Positions 5,452 to 9,471 of a DNA stretch of 9,471 nt are shown here, piece after piece. The DNA is taken from contig JAUVOZ010000073.1 in assembly GCA_030598885.1 (NCBI GenBank), forward strand, positions 1 to 9,471. The letters run 5' to 3'. The DNA comes from Anaerolineae bacterium (lineage in GTDB: Bacteria > Chloroflexota > Anaerolineae > Anaerolineales > E44-bin32). Numbering within the stretch: position 1 is the stretch's first letter; every line of letters starts with the position of its first letter. The notes beneath the pieces are model-generated. The model did not search any database, was not told the DNA's origin, and saw only the letters and a program-made list of their open reading frames with translations. The position numbers and the translations under genes were made by a program.

Positions 5452-5976
5452 ATGTCACAAGCTGAATTTGGGGCATTCATTCAATCTCAATTGCGAATGG
5501 CAGGCATCGATGTTGTCCTTTCAGGAGAGGCTTCCGTCGCCATATTCAGCGAAGGTAAGTATGTCTCCAAAATTCTCGATATGGTTCCAGAATTCTTCCT
5601 GAATCGACGAAAGTTGTCAGATGCCATGATGAAGATAGGATTTGAGGAACTAAAATCCCGATACTTCATTCACCCTGATTTAGATCACATTGTCGAATTT
5701 CCTCCTGGCCCATTAAGCGTTGGGAGCGAACCAGTAAAGGAAATCATTGAGATTGAGTATGTAACGGGGATCCTCAGGGTCATATCAGCGACTGATTGCG
5801 TAAAAGATAGACTTGTGGCCTTCTACCATTGGGATGACAAGCAAAGTCTAATTCAAGCTGTCTTAGTAGCGTTAAGAAATAACGTTTATCTTGATGAGAT
5901 AAAACGATGGTCTCTTGTGGAAGGTTCCCCGGAGAAATTTGATGAGTTCCGCTCCCAAGTAATGAAGGGAGCATAA
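5452..5976 (+). CDS. Nucleotidyltransferase-fold protein (DUF6036/AbiEii-like), catalytic motif degenerate
   Basis: 174 residues, full length for the family. Residues 21-45 correspond to the nucleotidyltransferase motif, normally G-G/S, then a spacer, then D-x-D. Here it reads SGEASVAIFSEGKYVSKILDMV: the second Gly is Glu (E26) and the first Asp is Ile (I41), leaving only D43. Later family blocks are intact: VEFPPGPLSVGSEPV (81-95), ATDCVKDRLVAFYHWDDKQS (113-132), and RWSLVEGSPEKFDEF near the end. Members of this fold, paired with a winged-helix partner, occur as toxin-like proteins that transfer nucleotides to RNA or protein. The lost catalytic residues suggest this copy cannot transfer nucleotides. 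It starts at ATG 5452 because TAG precedes it in frame. The Shine-Dalgarno is poor, so translation may be coupled to the upstream gene. Confidence 0.82.
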   Translation: MSQAEFGAFIQSQLRMAGIDVVLSGEASVAIFSEGKYVSKILDMVPEFFLNRRKLSDAMMKIGFEELKSRYFIHPDLDHIVEFPPGPLSVGSEPVKEIIEIEYVTGILRVISATDCVKDRLVAFYHWDDKQSLIQAVLVALRNNVYLDEIKRWSLVEGSPEKFDEFRSQVMKGA

Positions 5977-6264
5977 GTCAAGTCAGAAATTTTCTTTGGG
6001 GGTCTTGTCAGTTTCATGCGAGACCATGCTGGATGTGGACTCTTAAATCCACCGATGCATATCAACGGGCTGGAGCTCTTTACAGGACCTTCGGCGAAGC
6101 GGAGTGGGCATGCCGCCTACGGTCAGGCGTGGGAGCCTGACCTGCTGGATAAATGGGATTCGACCGCGCTCGGGACAGATAGCTTTGACGACAAAGACCG
6201 GCACGCGGCCGGCCTCAACTTGGATAAACAATACTCTCTATTTGCTGGGTTTCAAAACTCGATC
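5977..6264. other. Non-coding or decayed stretch with a GC-rich cluster of hairpins
   Basis: I see no convincing gene here. From about 6080 to 6225 the sequence becomes GC-rich against AT-rich flanks and holds four perfect inverted repeats: CTTC/GAAG (6089-6099), GGTCAGGC/GCCTGACC with a 6-nt loop (6121-6142), CTTTG/CAAAG (6183-6196) and CCGGC/GCCGG (6198-6212). No T-run follows the 8-bp stem, so it is not an intrinsic terminator. It may be a structured RNA, a fragment of a mobile element, or chance. There is no attC-like core site after the nucleotidyltransferase gene. Confidence 0.4.
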
Positions 6265-6456
6265 TTATGAAACAACTGGGTGGTTCTGATTCTCCTCCAG
6301 ACATACACTGACAACCCGCTCATTGCCCAACGTTGGTGGACCTCCCGGCCAGAGCAGCCGAATGGCAGCCTGCATCAGCGAAATCTGACTGGGATAGTTC
6401 ATCCTGTTCTTCCGTATGAACCCCCGAATGTCCTCGTCAGTGATTGGTCTTTCCAT
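6265..6456 (-). CDS. Small protein of unknown function, 63 aa
   Basis: A short minus-strand frame starting at ATG 6456 with an excellent ribosome binding site (AGGAGG, 5 nt spacer, at 6467-6462). That ribosome binding site is the main reason to accept it. The sequence opens MERPITDEDIRGFIRKNR, a charged helix-like start, followed by QISLMQAAIRLLWPGG and an unstructured end. There is no transmembrane segment and no known motif. It may be the intact start of a longer gene now cut short, since the region downstream looks decayed. No clear promoter is visible upstream. Confidence 0.45.
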   Translation of the reverse strand: MERPITDEDIRGFIRKNRMNYPSQISLMQAAIRLLWPGGPPTLGNERVVSVCLEENQNHPVVS

Positions 6457-6609
6457 TTATTCCTCCTGGAAGAGGTCTTAACCTATCTCGTCATTACATA
6501 TCAGCTGTTTGTAACCATGATCATCGCTTTAAGCACCAATGTACAAAATGCATCCTGGCAATGACGGACTTTACAAGAACAAGATAACAGGGAATGACGC
6601 TCTTCATCC

Positions 6610-6626
6610 TTACAACAGGCTTACAA
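6610..6626 (+). repeat. TTACAA direct repeat with 11-bp period
   Basis: TTACAA at 6610-6615 and 6621-6626, each preceded by C, are exactly 11 bp apart. This is the spacing used by OmpR/PhoB-type regulators that bind as tandem dimers. The site is ~240 bp upstream of the response regulator's -10 box, far for direct activation, so its role is uncertain. Confidence 0.3.
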
Positions 6627-6862
6627 AACTAGCGAGCCAAAATCTTAGCTTCACGTCAGAACCCATCATCACCTCGCACGCACTCACACAGACCATCGAA
6701 CTCTATCTTCAGGTCAGGTTTAGTTTACGCCACGTAACGCAAACCGAGGTCCATACTGTACGTCGCCTTTGGCATCAAGCCATCCCACAATAGTTGAAGC
6801 TGCATATTTCCATGCCAATAAATTGTCCCTTCCCAGCCACCGAACAGTCACAGAAGAACAGC

Positions 6863-6868
6863 TATAAT
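6863..6868 (+). promoter_or_regulatory. -10 box of the response regulator operon
   Basis: There is a perfect TATAAT 32 nt before the ATG. At 17 nt upstream the -35 position reads CCGAAC, a very poor match, which suggests an activator is needed. GAACAG occurs twice there (6842-6847 and 6856-6861), 14 bp apart. The predicted leader is about 25 nt; its GGAAGG is too far from the ATG to be a good ribosome binding site. Confidence 0.5.
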
Positions 6869-6900
6869 ATCTGGGAAGGAATAACAACATCAACAAACCA

Positions 6901-7593
6901 ATGAAAACCACCATCCTGGTCGTAGACGACGAGCCGGCCATCCTGGACGTGCTCACCTACAATCTAGAAAAAGCCCATTACCGGGTGCTGCAGGCGCGCA
7001 ACGGGGAGGAAGCACTTGATCTGGCCCGTGAACAGACGCCAGACCTGATCATCCTCGACCTGATGCTTCCCGGTCTTGATGGTTTCGAGGTGTGCCGCAC
7101 ACTGCGCCAAGAAGGAGAAGTGCCAATCATTATGCTCACCGCGCTCGACGAGGAGGTGGACCGCGTCGTTGGGCTCGAACTGGGTGCAGATGACTATGTC
7201 GTTAAACCCTTCAGCATGCGTGAACTGATGGCACGGGTTAAATCGGTCCTGCGTCGTGTCCGTAACGTCCCTGCCCCTCAAAGCCAGCTTCTGAGGGTTG
7301 GCGATCTCGCGTTGGACGTCGATCGTCATGAAGTGCACTTCGAAGACACGCCTATCACCATTTCTGCCCTCGAGTTCGAGCTACTGCATACCCTTATGCG
7401 CCATGCCGGTCAAGTGCTGACCCGGGAGCAGTTACTAAGCCAGGTGTGGAACTACGACTATCACGGTGACCAGCGCACCGTCGACACTGCTGTCAAACGC
7501 CTACGGGTCAAGCTGCGAACCGCTGATCCCAAAGCGGCTGATCTACTGCAAACAGTTCGTGGTGTCGGTTATAAGTTGACCAATGGGATATAA
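6901..7593 (+). CDS. OmpR/PhoB-family response regulator
   Basis: DNA-binding output protein of a two-component system; 230 residues, the usual length. Receiver domain 1-~120: acidic pair D9/D10, phospho-acceptor D53 in LIILDLMLPGLDG, switch T80 in IIMLTA, K102 in VVKPF. Winged-helix effector domain ~130-227: LRVGDLALDVDRHEV, then LEFELLHTLMRHAGQVLTREQL, recognition helix RTVDTAVKRLRVKL, and the final wing VRGVGYKL. All catalytic residues are present. ATG 6901 is the only start in frame, with a TATAAT 32 nt upstream but no close Shine-Dalgarno. The gene overlaps the kinase gene by 11 bp, so the two are co-transcribed partners. PhoB/RegX3-like is the nearest label, but no target or phosphate-related gene is in the window, so the stimulus is unknown. 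Confidence 0.95.
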   Translation: MKTTILVVDDEPAILDVLTYNLEKAHYRVLQARNGEEALDLAREQTPDLIILDLMLPGLDGFEVCRTLRQEGEVPIIMLTALDEEVDRVVGLELGADDYVVKPFSMRELMARVKSVLRRVRNVPAPQSQLLRVGDLALDVDRHEVHFEDTPITISALEFELLHTLMRHAGQVLTREQLLSQVWNYDYHGDQRTVDTAVKRLRVKLRTADPKAADLLQTVRGVGYKLTNGI

Positions 7594-9274
7594 CCACGAT
7601 TCGGTCCCCTCTACATATAAAACCGGATTGGTACGCGTAATGCATAGTCTGCGTGGCAAACTGGCCCTCAGCCACTTAGCGGTGATTTTCGTAACGATGA
7701 CCGTGGCCGGCTTTTCCCTCCTCTCCCTGGTGCGAACCTACTTCCTTCAAGCCATGGAGGGCAGCCTTGTAACCCAAGCCCATCTAATCACCCAGGCTTT
7801 GATCCCCGGCGCGACCACCACGATCCCGTCCACATCAATGGCGCCGGCATACAACACCGTTCAACAACAACAGTTTGCCAATCTCTCGGTCCAGGTGGAG
7901 AGCATAATACCCTCCAGTGATCCGGTGACTGATTCCTATTTGACTGAATCGAATCTCGCCTATCTGAGCGATGCTACTGTGGGGATCAGCGCCGCGCTCG
8001 AAACGCACATTCGCGTGTTGGATTCCCGAGGTGTTGTTCTGGTGGACTCTGTCGGACGCGAGGTAGGCAAGGACATCAGCGACGCCGCAAATGTAATCAC
8101 CGCGCTGGGCGGCGAGCAGCTGTCCACCACTCAGAGAGTGGACGGGGAAGACTGGCTCTATGTTTCGGTTCCGTTGTGGGTCGAAGAAAAAGTGGCTGGC
8201 GTGATCTACCTTGGTCAACCCATGCGCGATGTTACCGCGGTGCTGTCAGATTTGCGCCTCCGCCTGTTATTGGCCGCCGTGCTGGCGATGCCCCTTTCAG
8301 CATTAGTAGGCCTGGCCTTAGCCCGTACCATCGCCCAACCCCTGGTTGCGCTGACAACCGCGGCGGGGAAACTGAGCGCCGGTGATTTCGATTACCCATT
8401 GCAGGCTCGCGGTCAGGATGAACTAGGACGGCTAAGCCGAGCCTTTGTGATCATGCGCGACCAACTGCAAGCTGTGGAGCAGATGCGAACCCAGTTCGTG
8501 AGCGATGTCTCCCACGAGCTGCGGACCCCTTTGACGGCGATCAAAGGCCTGATCGAGACGCTCCAGGACGGTGCCGCCGACGATCCGGCCGTACGAGACC
8601 GGTTCTTGGCCTCCATCGAGGGCGAGACCGATCGCTTGATCCGCCTGGTCAACGACCTTTTAATCCTTTCCCGCGCAGACGCGCAAGCGATCAGATTGCG
8701 CCGTAAGCAAATAGACCTCCGCGCCTTGGCACATGCTACCATCCAGAAACTTACCCCTCAGGCGGTCGCCCGTCAGGTCGATCTCAGCCTCGATTTTGCT
8801 GAAGATTCCCTCAAAACCTTCGCCGATCCTGATCGTATCGAGCAGGTACTGGTCAACCTGCTAGACAACGCTTTCAAGCATACACCCGCAAGGGGAGCAG
8901 TCCGGGTTGAAGGTCATCGGATCGTAGTCGAGGGGAAAGACCCTCAGCAGTTCACTACAAACGTCCTGCCCTCTTCTGCCACTCATCTGATCCCAAGTAT
9001 CCGGCAACTGCCGGAAGGGCGATGGGCCGTAGTCACAGTCATCGACAATGGTGAGGGAATCCCCCCAAACGATCTGCCGCATGTATTTGAGCGATTCTAT
9101 CGCGCCGATCCGGCACGCTCACGCGACCGAGGTGGGAGCGGATTGGGTCTTCCCATCGCCAAGGCGTTAGTTGAAGCTCACGGCGGTCAGATCTGGTTGG
9201 ATAGCCCCACAAGATCTAAAGATGAGGCGAGGGGTCCTGGCACCATGGCCAGCTTCGCCCTACCCCTCAGTTAG
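7583..9274 (+). CDS. Membrane sensor histidine kinase (PhoR/VicK-like)
   Basis: Cognate kinase of the preceding regulator, 563 residues in the inner membrane. TM1 ~27-50; extracytoplasmic sensor ~51-225 with a Cache/PAS-like core (HIRVLDSRGVVLVDSVGREVG, 142-162); TM2 ~226-246; HAMP ~247-297; dimerisation/phospho-acceptor domain with H311 in DVSHELRTPLTAIKG; then the ATPase domain with N box NLLDNAFKHT (425-434), G1 box DNGEGI (488-493), F box VFERFYRAD (501-509) and G2 box GGSGLGLPIAKALVEAHGG (517-535). The 54 residues between the N and G1 boxes hold an extra loop of about 20 residues (around 447-478). The start at 7583 overlaps the regulator stop codon. ATG 7640 (MHSLRGKLALSH) is an equally good start, nearer the membrane helix and behind a weak GGATTGG. 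Confidence 0.95.
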   Translation: MGYNHDSVPSTYKTGLVRVMHSLRGKLALSHLAVIFVTMTVAGFSLLSLVRTYFLQAMEGSLVTQAHLITQALIPGATTTIPSTSMAPAYNTVQQQQFANLSVQVESIIPSSDPVTDSYLTESNLAYLSDATVGISAALETHIRVLDSRGVVLVDSVGREVGKDISDAANVITALGGEQLSTTQRVDGEDWLYVSVPLWVEEKVAGVIYLGQPMRDVTAVLSDLRLRLLLAAVLAMPLSALVGLALARTIAQPLVALTTAAGKLSAGDFDYPLQARGQDELGRLSRAFVIMRDQLQAVEQMRTQFVSDVSHELRTPLTAIKGLIETLQDGAADDPAVRDRFLASIEGETDRLIRLVNDLLILSRADAQAIRLRRKQIDLRALAHATIQKLTPQAVARQVDLSLDFAEDSLKTFADPDRIEQVLVNLLDNAFKHTPARGAVRVEGHRIVVEGKDPQQFTTNVLPSSATHLIPSIRQLPEGRWAVVTVIDNGEGIPPNDLPHVFERFYRADPARSRDRGGSGLGLPIAKALVEAHGGQIWLDSPTRSKDEARGPGTMASFALPLS

Positions 9275-9471
9275 TACATCATCCTGATAGCGGAATACAA
9301 ATTACCATCACGGGAATGCACGCCTACATCGGCGGTTGTAACCAAGCCCACTCGCCATATGCTGGCCATTCGCACCCCGTTCACCCGATCCGATTGAGTC
9401 AATGGAAAGATAATCGAGCACCCCCTACTCGCCACAATATTGCCCTCCAGAAGTACTCCTTTTGCCCATAC
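9271..9471 (-). CDS. C-terminal end of an unrecognised protein, cut by window edge
   Basis: A minus-strand frame is open from the window edge for 66 codons to a TAA at 9273-9271, whose bases interlock with the kinase TAG (4-nt convergent overlap). The content looks protein-like (IIFPLTQSDRV, then MASIWRVGLVTTADVGVHSR, then NLYSAIRMMY), but I recognise no family. A frame this short can be open by chance. No terminator separates it from the kinase gene. Confidence 0.4.
   Translation of the reverse strand, partial: VWAKGVLLEGNIVASRGCSIIFPLTQSDRVNGVRMASIWRVGLVTTADVGVHSRDGNLYSAIRMMY

Larger units (their letters stand above)
6457..6900. other. Long intergenic region upstream of the two-component operon
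   Basis: No gene is supported over these 444 bases; the reading frames present have no ribosome binding site or recognisable content. The region contains the upstream sequences of the minus-strand 63-aa gene, an AATGACG direct repeat (6560-6566 and 6593-6599, 33 bp apart), the TTACAA pair described separately, and the promoter of the response regulator at its right end. Confidence 0.5.

Noticed and set aside
6016..6270. 84-codon plus-strand frame in the GC-rich patch
   Set aside because: No proper ribosome binding site and no recognisable motif. Frames on both strands are open there because of base composition.
6326..6340. GCCCAAC/GTTGGTG core-like palindrome as a second attC or cassette end
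   Set aside because: The two boxes are directly adjacent with no stem between them and lie inside the 63-aa frame. GTTGGTG does not fit GTTRRRY.
6539..6793. 84-codon plus-strand frame before the response regulator
   Set aside because: No Shine-Dalgarno, low-complexity mixed content, no family resemblance.
6720..6956. 78-codon minus-strand frame overlapping the start of the response regulator
   Set aside because: It runs antisense through the promoter and first codons of a certain gene and has no ribosome binding site.

Overview
The window comes from a bacterial chromosome. Two ordinary, fairly GC-rich blocks flank an AT-richer accessory stretch of roughly 3.1-6.9 kb. The DNA polymerase III alpha fragment has a PVNTRGS-type core motif. 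Together with the VOC-nitroreductase and the truncated phosphotransferase family member, this suggests a Chloroflexota-like organism. That placement is an impression from remembered families, not a database result, and I hold it loosely.

Left block (1-3052, all on the minus strand, so read right to left): a VOC/glyoxalase domain fused to a nitroreductase; a pyridoxamine-5'-phosphate-oxidase-like flavoprotein (NimA-like); and the first 443 codons of a DnaE-type polymerase alpha subunit that leaves the window at base 1. Both flavoprotein genes carry a short perfect inverted repeat just upstream of their Shine-Dalgarno sequence, a possible operator or leader hairpin.

Accessory block (about 3.1-6.9 kb, mostly plus strand). 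Two copies of an unrecognised ~180 bp element, about 85% identical (3142-3324 and 4281-4459), flank a GNAT acetyltransferase and the N-terminal stump of an aminoglycoside-phosphotransferase-like kinase. The right-hand copy abuts a complete integron gene cassette (4468-4988): core site, short leader with an inverted repeat, a strong Shine-Dalgarno, a 135-codon gene of unknown function, and a 59-bp attC site that folds with the expected topology. No integrase and no second attC are visible. The bases outside the cassette form a 9-bp perfect inverted repeat around the insertion point, so the uninterrupted target would have been a palindrome. Next comes a two-gene module, a small winged-helix regulator and a nucleotidyltransferase-fold protein with a damaged catalytic motif. 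It lies behind a 14-bp perfect palindrome, as expected of an autoregulated AbiE-like or toxin-antitoxin-like pair. From 5977 to 6900 there is little coding: a GC-rich hairpin-rich patch, one 63-codon minus-strand ORF with a very good ribosome binding site, and the promoter region of the next operon.

Right block (6901-9274, plus): an OmpR/PhoB-type response regulator and its membrane sensor histidine kinase, overlapping by 11 bp, form a two-component system. A minus-strand reading frame enters from the right edge and ends convergently on the kinase stop codon.
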